A DNA stretch of 8,704 nucleotides. Origin: Arenicella sp. (GTDB lineage: Bacteria > Pseudomonadota > Gammaproteobacteria > Arenicellales > Arenicellaceae). The stretch is taken from the NCBI GenBank assembly GCA_016763815.1, contig JAESTB010000237.1:1-8704 (forward strand), in the 5' to 3' direction. Shown here one piece after another: positions 1-8,403 of this stretch. The notes below the pieces were generated by a model. It was not told where the DNA came from, ran no database searches, and saw only the letters and a list, made by a program, of their open reading frames with translations. The first letter of the stretch is position 1, and each line of letters begins with the position of its first letter. The position numbers and the translations under genes are program-made.

Positions 1-58
1 AAACGATGCCAATCAACAGCAGCGAGGTCAACCTTTTTAAGCTAATGAACATTGTCAT
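1..58 (-). CDS. Start of a putative exported or membrane protein (partial, cut by window edge)
   Basis: An ATG at 58-56 opens a frame that stays open to the window edge. It gives 19 residues, MTMFISLKRLTSLLLIGIV. The N-terminus has a positive Lys-Arg pair followed by a leucine-rich hydrophobic run, which is the shape of a signal peptide or of a first transmembrane anchor. A second in-frame ATG at 52-50 is an equally possible start. No good Shine-Dalgarno sequence is visible before either. The frame begins 19 bases after the stop of the aldo/keto reductase gene on the same strand, so it is probably the next gene of the same transcript. The mature protein lies outside the window, so its function cannot be named. 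With so few codons the call depends on the signal-like N-terminus and the position. Confidence 0.5.
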   Translation of the reverse strand, partial: MTMFISLKRLTSLLLIGIV

Positions 59-77
59 AAAATTCAATCGATCGACA

Positions 78-1130
78 CTAAAACGGTTGGGGAAACCGCT
101 TAATCACTGCACCGACCTGCTCTAGAATCTCACCAGACAACGCAATTTCATAGGCATTGATATCTTCTTTAAGCTGCTCCACCGAGGTTGCGCCTATGAT
201 AGTCGACGTGACGCCGGTCAATTGATAGACCCACGCTAACGACAATTGCACCAGTGTCAAATTATTGGCATTGGCGACTTCTTGATAAGCCGCGACGGCT
301 TGATGCGATAAGCTTGTGTCTCTAAAGATGCCGTTACGTTGTTGCATGGTCCAGCGACACCCCTCTGGCTTTGCTCCATTAGCATATTTACCCGAGAGCG
401 CACCGCCCGCTATCGGCGACCATGGTAAGTAGGCAACTTCATTAAATACGCAAGTTTCAATTAGATAGGGCCAGTCTTTTAGATGCAGCAAGCTGAATTC
501 ATTCTGAATAGACACCATTTTAGGCAGGTCGTGCTTCTCAGCCAGTTGCAGGTATTCGCTGATGCCCCAAGGGGTGTCATCAGACAATCCAATGTTGCGA
601 ATTTTACCTTCTTTCATCGCCGCATCAAGCGCTTGCAGGATATCCAGCATGCCTTCGCGTTCTTTCTTAACATCAGTTCTATATGGGTCAACTCGCCCAG
701 GCCAATGCATCGAGAAATGAGGCGTCATTCGGTTCGGCCAATGCAGTTGATACAGATCGATGTAATCGGTTTTAAGACGAAGCAACGAATCTTCGATAGC
801 TTCCTTAACCGAGGCTCCAGTGATCGGCGCACCGTCACGCACCCATGCCACACCACTGCCGGCAATCTTGCTGGCTAAAACTATGTCTTGGCGCTTGCTC
901 TGATTAGCCGCAATCCAGTTACCAATTATAGCCTCAGTAGCACCATAGGTCTCTTTGCTCGGCGGCACCGAATACATCTCCGCGGTGTCGATGAAGTTAA
1001 TACCTTGATCAAGAGCATAGTCAATTTGCTGATGCCCCTCGGCTTGCGTATTCTGCTCGCCCCAAGTCATGCTACCTAAACATACTTCGGTTACTTGAAG
1101 GTCGCTACTACCTAGTTTTACTTTTTTCAT
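78..1130 (-). CDS. tas: NADP(H)-dependent aldo/keto reductase, Tas-like
   Basis: This 350-residue protein is a single TIM-barrel aldo/keto reductase, which reduces aldehydes or ketones with NADPH in the cytoplasm. The length matches the E. coli Tas protein (about 346 residues). The N-terminal block with LGSMTWGEQN at 18-27 and the AEMYSVPP segment at 50-57 are typical of the Tas subfamily. The catalytic tetrad is complete: Asp48, Tyr53, Lys88 and His130 (in LHWP). The C-terminal part contains the conserved IIGATSVEQL segment that lines the NADP phosphate pocket in this family. The natural substrate of Tas proteins is not well defined; E. coli Tas is known for suppressing a tyrosine auxotrophy when overexpressed. 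The ATG at 1130 follows the AddA-like stop by 28 bases with no strong ribosome binding site and no terminator between them, so co-transcription with the repair genes is possible. Family assignment is firm; the substrate is unknown. Confidence 0.95.
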   Translation of the reverse strand: MKKVKLGSSDLQVTEVCLGSMTWGEQNTQAEGHQQIDYALDQGINFIDTAEMYSVPPSKETYGATEAIIGNWIAANQSKRQDIVLASKIAGSGVAWVRDGAPITGASVKEAIEDSLLRLKTDYIDLYQLHWPNRMTPHFSMHWPGRVDPYRTDVKKEREGMLDILQALDAAMKEGKIRNIGLSDDTPWGISEYLQLAEKHDLPKMVSIQNEFSLLHLKDWPYLIETCVFNEVAYLPWSPIAGGALSGKYANGAKPEGCRWTMQQRNGIFRDTSLSHQAVAAYQEVANANNLTLVQLSLAWVYQLTGVTSTIIGATSVEQLKEDINAYEIALSGEILEQVGAVIKRFPQPF

Positions 1131-1158
1131 GATTCAATAAGACTGCATTTAGTTAGGG

Positions 1159-4100
1159 CTAGTGGTTCGCCGTTTGATACGGCCAACTTATTAACTGCTT
1201 TAATAATGGGAAGTATACTGCTAGTTGAATCGGCCTTGCGTCAACCTGACTGAATAAAAAGCCATATTTTTCAAGCTGCAGTTTATGCCGACTACGCACT
1301 TGCTCGGCGGCAAACTCGGCGACGTCGTGGTTATCATGCACGGTGCTCTTGTAATCAACAATCCAACGAGTGCCGGCATGATCAACAAAGGATCGGTCAA
1401 GCCGATACTTATTCACCGAGCCGTTCTCTAAGGCTGACAAGGTAAACTCATTGTTTGATTCTGGGTAGTTTTCAAATAGGAAATGGGCCTCTTTGTGGCT
1501 CTGAATATTTTTCACCGCGACCACTAAGCGCTGCAATGCATAATCAAGCGAGCTATACGGCACTCTCAAATTTAATAGCTCGGCTCGCCACCGTCGCACT
1601 AAGCTGGGGCCCACCTCTAGCTTGAGCACTTTAGCACCGTTGTATTGTAGCCAGTCATGCAAAACGATACCAACACCGGTCGCGACTTCGGTGGCCCATT
1701 GGTATTCTATTTCTAAGGTTTCGTCAGGCACTTTAGGTGCACTATTGAGTTGCTGCGAGACCTGCCATTGAATAGAGTCTCGGTAAAGCTTAACAAAATC
1801 ACTGGGCAAACGATTTAATGTTTGCGGTAATGGCTCAGAAGCATCACGCTCAGTTGCCTCGGTTAATGGAAAACCAAAGTTAGACTCTAACGCATCCCAC
1901 ACAGTGGCTAACAATGTGCTTTTGCTTGGTGGCCTAAGCTGCTCTGATTTCGAATCGAGCTTTGCACGACCGATTAATACCAATTTTTTCTCGGCTCGAG
2001 TCGTTGCGACATACATCAAACGAATTGTTTCGTTGGCGCTACGTTTAGCGTCTAGCTGTCGTAAATATTGGTAGTGCAAGCTGTCATTTATTTTATCGCT
2101 AGACGCGCCTTGATCGGTAAACGGCGCAAGCAAAAGATCAGATTCACCGTCGCTATTCTGCGCTTCAGCCCACATCAATACTTCTTTGTCAGAATTTCTC
2201 GGAGGGTTAGCAAGCCCTGGCAAAATTACACTATGGTATTGCAAGCCTTTCGACTTGTGCATAGTAGACACCACCACTTGCGGGGCCTGACCATCAGCGT
2301 CATATTTTGGTTGCGCGTATAGCCCCATAAGAGCTCTATCGAGGTCACGCATCGAGGGCAAGTCGCCACCTTCTTCAAGATTAGATATTAAACCAAAGAC
2401 GGTTTCAATATCGTCTTTGCTAGCGCCCATCAAGGTATACTCGCCGCCCAAACCTAGCCAAGCCCAACGCGCGAGACTGGCCAATGAAACCTGTTGTCGC
2501 TGCGCCATGGTTAACTGCATCTGTTGCGTAAAACGGCTTAAATTTCTATTCTGCTGATCACTTAATTGACCGGTATCGGCATTCTGCAATTGTGACCAAA
2601 CGGTGGCGTCTTGACGGCCTACCATTCGCTTAATGTCACTCAGACTCAAACCACACCATGGGCCTCGTAATAACGCTAACCATGCGACTCTGTCATCCTC
2701 TCGACAGATAGCTTTACAGAGCGTCAATAAGTCTATCACTGCCTGCAAGTCAGCCAATGGCTGAATATCAATACCGGCGTAAGCAATACCGGCGCTTTGT
2801 AGTTTGGGTAGTAAATAGTTCAGCTGAGAGCGCGTTCTTACCAGTATCGCAACTTGATCACGGCGGCTTGGTAACGCGGCGACCTGCTCAATTACCGAGC
2901 TGAGCACTAAGCTCGCTTCTTGCTCTTTGTCGTATGCCAGTAAGTAGTCGCAGGGCAGCTCATTGTCGCTTTTGGAGCAGCTGGCCTGTGCGTAATTAAT
3001 AGCGCCCGAAAGCACGTTATTACGCTTAGGGAAGCTACCCTGAAAAGTCGCGTTGAACCATGTTACCAGACTATTACTTGAACGAAAGTTCTCGGTTAAA
3101 TGTAACGCAGAAATATCCAAGCCGGGAAATAGTTGAGTATTGGCGTTGTCGGTAACTTGTAAAAATAAACTCACGTCGGCTTCACGAAATCGATAAATCG
3201 ACTGCATCGGGTCACCCACTAAAAACAAGGTTTTCAGTTCATTCGAGTCGGCCCAACCGGCGGTTAGTTTTTTAAGTAACTCTATTTGACCGTGCGAGGT
3301 ATCTTGAAACTCGTCAACCAAAATATGCTGTAAGTGATAATCCATTCGCAAACCAAGATCGGTTGGATTCTCCAGCTCTTGTAATGCCAAATTAGCACGT
3401 TGCGTTACTTCGCTATGGTCGCACTCCCCGGTCGCCCTAAACCTTAGCTGCAGCAATGCGGCTAACGATTTAAGTACCCGCTCGAGTGCCAGTAATTGAG
3501 TCCAGTCAGCATCTTCAAAACTTGCACTGGGCACCGTTTTAATTTCGTTTAATGCACTTAGCAGCTCCCAATCATCAGCAAATTCGGCCAGCAACTCATG
3601 CATTCGATTAGTATTCACATTCTTAGCTTCAAAGCCCAAATTCTTATTAACTCGTTTGCGAAAGTTATTGCCGCTAAGAAGCATATGGCAAAGCGCACGC
3701 CAATGGTCTGCGGTTAGTTGATCGCTCTCCTGATAATCTAAAAATATTGTTAGCGGCGGCGTGGCGCCTTCTTTGTGTGGAAAATTGTGCGCCGCATAGA
3801 CCGCTAATTTACCAAGTTCATCAGTGGTCGAGAGCGGTAAAATTTCGCTGATATTAGCAAGCTGTGAGTCAACAATATTTTGCCATGCCTGCTCTAATTC
3901 ATCGCGCATCGAGACCAAGTCGCCTTGCAGCAAATGCCTTAACCATTGATCACGCTTTGCCAGCATCGACGAAAATAATTGACGCGCCTTATTGTAGTTA
4001 AAATCGAGTTCCAACATTACCGTTGTTAACGCTGGGGTGATATGCGACGTATCATCTAGCAGCTCAGCAAACAGCTGCTCAATAGCAACCGAGTAATGAG

Positions 4101-4563
4101 CATCAGCCTGATCAGTGGTCCGCGGACGATCACCCAAACGGCTCAACCATGGCATGCTGCCAGTGAGTTTTGCGCAGAACGAATCTATAGTCAGGATTTG
4201 AAGTTGATGCGGAGCATCTAATAAGTGCCAGTTATGCTTTTCATCCTGAGCTAACACACCAGCGGCGAGATCGATGCCTTGTTGTTCAAACGCGTTATCA
4301 CTTTGCTCACCACGCTCGGCAGACTCGATCAATTGCAATAAGCGCTCTCGCATCTCGGCGGTCGCTTTACGGGTAAAGGTGATCGCCAATACTTGTTGCG
4401 GCTTGTCTACCGATGCCAATAAGGTAAGCATTCGATAAACTAAAAGGCCGGTTTTACCGGAACCCGCAGGTGCCTGCACAATGAAAGACCGTTTAGGATC
4501 TAAAGCAGTACGTCGGGCCTCTGAGTCACTACCCGCTAGACTACTAGTCGCCGCTTCATTCAT
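1159..4563 (-). CDS. AddA-like UvrD/RecB-family helicase-nuclease (double-strand break repair)
   Basis: This 1134-residue protein is a superfamily 1A helicase fused to a C-terminal RecB-type nuclease, as in AddA and RecB. Helicase motifs occur in the expected order: Walker A PAGSGKT at 32-38, motif Ia (ITFTRKATAEM) near 61-71, TIDSFC at 125-130, Walker B DEFQDT starting at Asp417, motif III GDPMQSIYRF around Asp451, motif IV (ENFRSS) with Arg494, motif V MHKSKG around His769, and motif VI VATTRAEKK with arginine finger Arg856. The nuclease residues are also intact: His969, Asp1056 (LDR), Asp1070-Tyr-Lys1072 (VDYKS) and a following QLEKY motif. The enzyme should be an ATP-driven 3'-5' translocase that unwinds duplex ends and cuts the strand it tracks along, producing tails for RecA. 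Its ATG overlaps the stop of the AddB-like gene by four bases (ATGA), with a GGGGA about nine bases upstream, so translation is probably coupled. The length is close to proteobacterial AddA (about 1150). AddA fits better than RecB because the partner is an AddB-like nuclease rather than RecC. Confidence 0.93.
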   Translation of the reverse strand: MNEAATSSLAGSDSEARRTALDPKRSFIVQAPAGSGKTGLLVYRMLTLLASVDKPQQVLAITFTRKATAEMRERLLQLIESAERGEQSDNAFEQQGIDLAAGVLAQDEKHNWHLLDAPHQLQILTIDSFCAKLTGSMPWLSRLGDRPRTTDQADAHYSVAIEQLFAELLDDTSHITPALTTVMLELDFNYNKARQLFSSMLAKRDQWLRHLLQGDLVSMRDELEQAWQNIVDSQLANISEILPLSTTDELGKLAVYAAHNFPHKEGATPPLTIFLDYQESDQLTADHWRALCHMLLSGNNFRKRVNKNLGFEAKNVNTNRMHELLAEFADDWELLSALNEIKTVPSASFEDADWTQLLALERVLKSLAALLQLRFRATGECDHSEVTQRANLALQELENPTDLGLRMDYHLQHILVDEFQDTSHGQIELLKKLTAGWADSNELKTLFLVGDPMQSIYRFREADVSLFLQVTDNANTQLFPGLDISALHLTENFRSSNSLVTWFNATFQGSFPKRNNVLSGAINYAQASCSKSDNELPCDYLLAYDKEQEASLVLSSVIEQVAALPSRRDQVAILVRTRSQLNYLLPKLQSAGIAYAGIDIQPLADLQAVIDLLTLCKAICREDDRVAWLALLRGPWCGLSLSDIKRMVGRQDATVWSQLQNADTGQLSDQQNRNLSRFTQQMQLTMAQRQQVSLASLARWAWLGLGGEYTLMGASKDDIETVFGLISNLEEGGDLPSMRDLDRALMGLYAQPKYDADGQAPQVVVSTMHKSKGLQYHSVILPGLANPPRNSDKEVLMWAEAQNSDGESDLLLAPFTDQGASSDKINDSLHYQYLRQLDAKRSANETIRLMYVATTRAEKKLVLIGRAKLDSKSEQLRPPSKSTLLATVWDALESNFGFPLTEATERDASEPLPQTLNRLPSDFVKLYRDSIQWQVSQQLNSAPKVPDETLEIEYQWATEVATGVGIVLHDWLQYNGAKVLKLEVGPSLVRRWRAELLNLRVPYSSLDYALQRLVVAVKNIQSHKEAHFLFENYPESNNEFTLSALENGSVNKYRLDRSFVDHAGTRWIVDYKSTVHDNHDVAEFAAEQVRSRHKLQLEKYGFLFSQVDARPIQLAVYFPLLKQLISWPYQTANH

Positions 4564-7319
4564 GATAGCGTTTCCCCGCTAATCGGTAGTGGCATCTCGC
4601 GATTACTATTTTGATCAGTTCTAAGTTGTGAGACTCGGCAAAAAGGCGTTAGCTCACAATACTGGCAGGTTGTCTCATCGATAGGGTTAACTACCGCCTG
4701 GCCTGACAAAAAATCTTTCGCCAATTGGCTGAAAATTGCCGGCCACGCCTGACGGTTTTCCAGCCACTGATCTTCGTACTTAGCCGTGTAATGAGAGCCT
4801 TTACGAAACAACTCTTGTTCAGACAACTCAATAAATTTTAGGTCTGCAGACTTAATTTGCGCAAAGGCAATACCTGAGACTGGCTTATCTTTAACCTTAT
4901 CTAACGCCAAGGCGTACAATGGCATCTGAGGGCTTTTGATTCGTTCGCCGGCCCAGTCGTTACGATTCACGGCACCGGTTTTATAATCGATAATCACGCT
5001 TCTTCCATCGTCAGTGATATCCAGTCGATCAATTATGTATCGGTAACGGATGCCACCAAACTCACCCTCACGTAGCTCCTCTCGTTCGATTACGGAAAAA
5101 TTTGTCGGTCGTTTATCTTCCTCTTTTAACCACGCCAGCAACAGATTCTGTAAGCGACCTTTCTCATGCCTTAGTAGGTTTATTTTATCTTGAGTAAGCT
5201 TGAACTCACCTTGATTAAAGCAATCATCTATAACACTCTTGACCAACACTAGACGAGCCGAGTCACCCATATCGCTCAGCGCCGCCTGAGTTTGCAATCG
5301 GCCCCAAAGCATATCCAACAACTGATGAACCACGTTGCCGCGATCAAGCCCATCTAGACCAAACTCAGCTTCGGCCTCTTCTAAGAAACCTAGCTGATGT
5401 GTAGCAAAAGCTTTGAACGCACAATTAGACTGGTTTTCAAATATTTTTGAGCCCCCTTTAGCACGGCCGGGCTCCAGCCACGGAGGGCCTTGTGTGTCTT
5501 GGTAATGCTCTAACTCCAGCGGGCTAGTTTCAGCTCTGAGCGGCGCGATACTAAGCCACGATTCGCTTCTAAAAAGTGAGCTCGGCTGCATCACAATTTC
5601 ACGATTTTGATCGTTCGCGCTGGGGTATGAAATCAGTCTATTAGTCGCGCAGCTAAGTAAGCTATGCATAACGCTCCTAGCATGCATGAAGCCTGTCTCA
5701 GCGGTAGCTTCGGGGTGACCTGATTGAATCAAAAAGCGGTTTGCTATGAACGCATCATTTGATGGTGGCGCAGGGTAATCTTGATGCATGCCGGTGACAA
5801 TACAGCTATCGACCTTACGGCCAATCGCATCAAACACACCAGAAATCAGAATCGGCGAATCGGCACCTTTAGGCAAGAACACAGTATTACGAGCCATTTG
5901 CTGCAATAACTCAAACGCGCGAGACAAACCTGCGCGCTGCTGCACCGCGGCTAAACTAGCAAACTCCTCGAGCAAGGCCTGCCATCTGGTTTGTAATTGA
6001 TACTGCACGCTGTTGAGTTGAGAACCTTGTGTCGCGGTTTTCCATTGCCACTGGTTGAGCCAATCGCTGAATACTTGCACCCAATCGGTAAAGCTAATGG
6101 CGGCGAAGTTAGACGCTTCTTTAGCCGCGGCTAAACGCGCCTGTAGCGCTTGGCGACTTTCTACTAAATGCGTTAATGCGGGTAGCAGACTGGTCTCTAA
6201 TACTTGATCGCGTTTGGCAAAATATTCTAAACATTGCTGATACAACATCGGCAATTGATCGAACGAAAATGTGTGTAGCCGATTGCGCTTCAACCACTGC
6301 TCGAACAGACGCCCTTGTTCTCGGTGCTCAGCACTAAAACCTAAAAAACGATTGCGTAACAGAAAACCAAATTCAATCGTATTAGTCCGATTTTTCAATA
6401 ATGAAATAACTCTTAGGGCCGCTTCAATTGCCGGCAGATCAAACAACGATTGACCTAAACTAAAACCATAGACGCAGCTATTTTGTTGCACACTTAGTGG
6501 TGATGCTGATGGGTAGAATACCTCTCGAGCAAGTTCTTGAACCTGTGCATACCTATTTGCCAAGTCAGGAATCACTACATTAACGGTGTGATCGGGGTTC
6601 TCTTCTAAACAGCTGCGCGCATGCTCTAAGGCCGCGGTAATTTCGGCCTTACTGTTCTCGTACTGCCGATACTCAGTTGATTGAGCAACGACTGATGGCC
6701 GAGAACTTTCGTATCGGACGCCGTTCTCTTGGGCAATTTCCAAATAACGCTTTTGAGCGGCCGTTAGTAAGTCATAAGAGACTAGATTAAGTTCAGCAAA
6801 AGGATGTTGAATTTTCGGTTCATTTAGCAGAGCACTGATCAGTAATTGTTCATCAAACAAACCTCGCTTCTCGAGTAAGTCTTGATAGCTTTTGGCCCAT
6901 AAAAGGAACTGCTCAGTATCGGCCACATGATCTTGTTTTAGTTGAGATGAACTGATATTCCAGTCATGCATGAGCTTCCAGCTGCGTTGCACGGCGCGCG
7001 TAGTTTGCTGAACATTTAATAGATTTAGTTCATCCTCTTTACGCCGCGATGTCTCGATGATCTGAGTCCACAAAATAGCCGACTGCTGGCCACTGATGAG
7101 GCTGTGCACACTGAGTTTTTGCGACAGCATGTCGCGGTTAAGCTGCCAAAGTTGACGCAAGTAATCAGACCAAACCAGGATCGTAGGCGCCACCCAAACC
7201 GACTGACCTGAGGCGACAAAATATCGTGCGACACGCTCATTTAGCTCGTTTGCTAAGCTCCTCGTTGGAACTATTACTGCGCTATTTTGATCGAGTTTAC
7301 TGAGCCATTCATCTTCCAT
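4560..7319 (-). CDS. AddB-like PD-(D/E)XK nuclease, 'probable DNA repair protein' family
   Basis: This 919-residue protein matches the architecture and length of the TIGR03623-type family (about 900 residues, related to AddB). The N-terminus (VIVPTRSLANEL at 15-26) sits where a helicase would carry Walker A, but no GxGKT loop is present, so this subunit is probably not an ATPase and has a structural or DNA-scanning role. The C-terminal third is a RecB-type nuclease with His665 (GNVVHQLL), Asp764 (IIDRLD) and Asp778-Tyr-Lys780 (IDYKTG). Cys633 upstream, together with Cys885, Cys888 and Cys894 (C-x2-C-x5-C), gives the four-cysteine set that binds a 4Fe-4S cluster in AddB. It should work with the overlapping AddA-like subunit, cutting the opposite strand during resection. 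The ATG at 7319 is chosen because a stop lies four codons upstream in frame and the protein starts at the usual family position. The ribosome binding site is weak and no clear promoter is seen in 7320-7400. Confidence 0.9.
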   Translation of the reverse strand: MEDEWLSKLDQNSAVIVPTRSLANELNERVARYFVASGQSVWVAPTILVWSDYLRQLWQLNRDMLSQKLSVHSLISGQQSAILWTQIIETSRRKEDELNLLNVQQTTRAVQRSWKLMHDWNISSSQLKQDHVADTEQFLLWAKSYQDLLEKRGLFDEQLLISALLNEPKIQHPFAELNLVSYDLLTAAQKRYLEIAQENGVRYESSRPSVVAQSTEYRQYENSKAEITAALEHARSCLEENPDHTVNVVIPDLANRYAQVQELAREVFYPSASPLSVQQNSCVYGFSLGQSLFDLPAIEAALRVISLLKNRTNTIEFGFLLRNRFLGFSAEHREQGRLFEQWLKRNRLHTFSFDQLPMLYQQCLEYFAKRDQVLETSLLPALTHLVESRQALQARLAAAKEASNFAAISFTDWVQVFSDWLNQWQWKTATQGSQLNSVQYQLQTRWQALLEEFASLAAVQQRAGLSRAFELLQQMARNTVFLPKGADSPILISGVFDAIGRKVDSCIVTGMHQDYPAPPSNDAFIANRFLIQSGHPEATAETGFMHARSVMHSLLSCATNRLISYPSANDQNREIVMQPSSLFRSESWLSIAPLRAETSPLELEHYQDTQGPPWLEPGRAKGGSKIFENQSNCAFKAFATHQLGFLEEAEAEFGLDGLDRGNVVHQLLDMLWGRLQTQAALSDMGDSARLVLVKSVIDDCFNQGEFKLTQDKINLLRHEKGRLQNLLLAWLKEEDKRPTNFSVIEREELREGEFGGIRYRYIIDRLDITDDGRSVIIDYKTGAVNRNDWAGERIKSPQMPLYALALDKVKDKPVSGIAFAQIKSADLKFIELSEQELFRKGSHYTAKYEDQWLENRQAWPAIFSQLAKDFLSGQAVVNPIDETTCQYCELTPFCRVSQLRTDQNSNREMPLPISGETLS

Positions 7320-7397
7320 GATCGAAGTTTAACATCGCTTTTGAGATAGGTGTTACTTTCAGTCAGTGTGTTGCCATTAGCTCGAGAAAACACAATC

Positions 7398-7435
7398 AAA
7401 GCCCCTTAATAGATCGGCGGACTATTAAGGGCTCT
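7398..7435 (-). terminator. Rho-independent-type terminator after the dehydrogenase gene
   Basis: On the minus strand, AGCCCTTAATAG (7433-7422) and CTATTAAGGGGCT (7412-7400) form a stem of 12 pairs with one bulged base and a nine-base loop. Two more pairs, one of them G-U, extend it at the base. The hairpin starts about 32 bases after the TAG of the dehydrogenase gene and is followed by a broken U-rich tail (TTTGATTGTGTTTT). The opposite strand has no T-tract, so the direction is minus. It separates the dehydrogenase from the repair operon, which implies a separate promoter for the latter. The tail is imperfect, so termination may be partial. Confidence 0.72.
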
Positions 7436-7467
7436 GCATACTTTCGCCGTTTTCTTGTACTTGTGAG

Positions 7468-8349
7468 CTAATCAAATATCATCGGCGACTGCTCTGTGAC
7501 GTCAGCCAGTAGCGGGCTTTTCTGAGCGCGCTCGAAAGCATCGTCTATTGCCTTAAATCGTTTCTGTACCACTTCGCGCTGAGCAGGGTGTGTAAAGATA
7601 TACAGCTCCTTAGCATTAAGGGCTTCAACCACACGTTTGCCAACCAGCTCAGCGGCGATACCGTTTTCGACAAACTCTTGCGCTGCGTTATGTTTTGGAG
7701 CCGCTTCAGGGTCAACCTTGCGTTGTTCATCAAAATGCTCTTGCTGACGGTTACGATGAGACAAATGGATGCGTGTTTTAACAAATGCAGGGCACAGTAC
7801 CGACACGTCAATATCGTGTTTAGCCAATTCAACATTCCATGCTTCCGACATGCCAACAACCGCAACTTTGGTTGCGGTATACGCACCCGCATAGGGTACG
7901 CCGATCATGCCCGCCATAGACGCCACATTGATCACCCAGCCGCCTTCGCCATGCTCCTTGATTAACGGCACGATAGCTTCGGCACCATAAATAACGCCTT
8001 TAAGATAGACGTCGATTACCCAATTCCAATCTTTATGGTTAGTCTTTTCGATCGGGCCGGGAGCCGAGGCGACGCCTGCGTTATTAACCAACATATGAAC
8101 TTTTCCAAATCACTGCACTGCTTGTTCGCCAAGTAGCTGCCATTGCGCCGGATCGTCTACATCCATCTTAACCGTCAAAACCTCGATCCCTTGAGCTTTG
8201 AGCTTGGCGTGAGCCTCGGCTAGTTGAGATTCGTCGATGTCGCCCAAGACCACATTCATGCCCTCTTGACCCATTGCCTGAGCGATGCCGAAGCCGATGC
8301 CTTCTGCACCGCCACTAATCACCGCCGTTTTACCCTTATAGTCACTCAT
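7468..8349 (-). pseudogene. Short-chain dehydrogenase/reductase interrupted by one in-frame TGA
   Basis: Read through codon 80, this is a complete 293-residue classical short-chain dehydrogenase/reductase. Numbering is from the ATG at 8349: dinucleotide-binding motif SGGAEGIG at 12-19; Asp37 at the end of the second strand, which favours NAD(H); DV at 63-64; NNAG at 89-92; catalytic Ser144; and Tyr157-x3-Lys161 (YTATK). The stop is a TGA at 8112-8110. The same frame continues after it as FGKVHMLVNNAG, exactly what the family shows, so one base change (for example CGA Arg to TGA) explains it and no frameshift is involved. The 79-residue upstream piece lacks the active site. A downstream piece restarting at ATG 8094 (a GGAAAAG lies before it) would lack the cofactor loop. 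Another oddity is Tyr115 where the catalytic tetrad usually has Asn (DVYLKG against DVNLxG). The ATG at 8349 with weak AAGTG six bases upstream is preferred over GTG 8358. The gene may be a recent pseudogene or contain a sequence error; the substrate is unknown. Confidence 0.82.
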
Positions 8350-8368
8350 ATCGTTCACTTGATTGTTT

Positions 8369-8396
8369 ATTGTTTGTTATTTTTGGCTAGTGTAAA
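8369..8396 (-). promoter_or_regulatory. Candidate sigma70 promoter for the dehydrogenase gene
   Basis: Reading the minus strand, TTTACA (8396-8391) resembles the -35 box TTGACA. It is followed after 16 bases by AACAAT (8374-8369), which shares four of six bases with TATAAT. A start point about seven bases further on would give a 5' leader of roughly 15 bases before the ATG at 8349. The upstream flank is AT-rich. The assignment is by eye; the -10 box is weak and a second ATTGTT copy nearby makes the exact position uncertain. Confidence 0.4.
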
Positions 8397-8403
8397 CCTA
8401 GAA

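Noticed and set aside
483..878. 131-codon plus-strand frame inside the reductase gene
   Set aside because: It lies wholly antisense to a gene with a full catalytic tetrad, and its translation has no recognisable domain; it is a shadow frame.
7320..7400. Promoter for the repair operon
   Set aside because: Several -10-like or -35-like hexamers can be found, but no pair has acceptable spacing and match, so none is listed.
7545..7965. Overlapping frames of 115 and 125 codons inside the dehydrogenase
   Set aside because: Both overlap the conserved dehydrogenase frame, which carries all the family motifs, and their products are rich in Arg, Cys and His as expected for off-frame translation.
8110..8112. 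TGA as selenocysteine or as tryptophan under a changed code
   Set aside because: The AddB-like gene ends at a TGA that overlaps the next start, so TGA is a stop here; the position is not a Cys site in the family, and no selenocysteine insertion hairpin is apparent.
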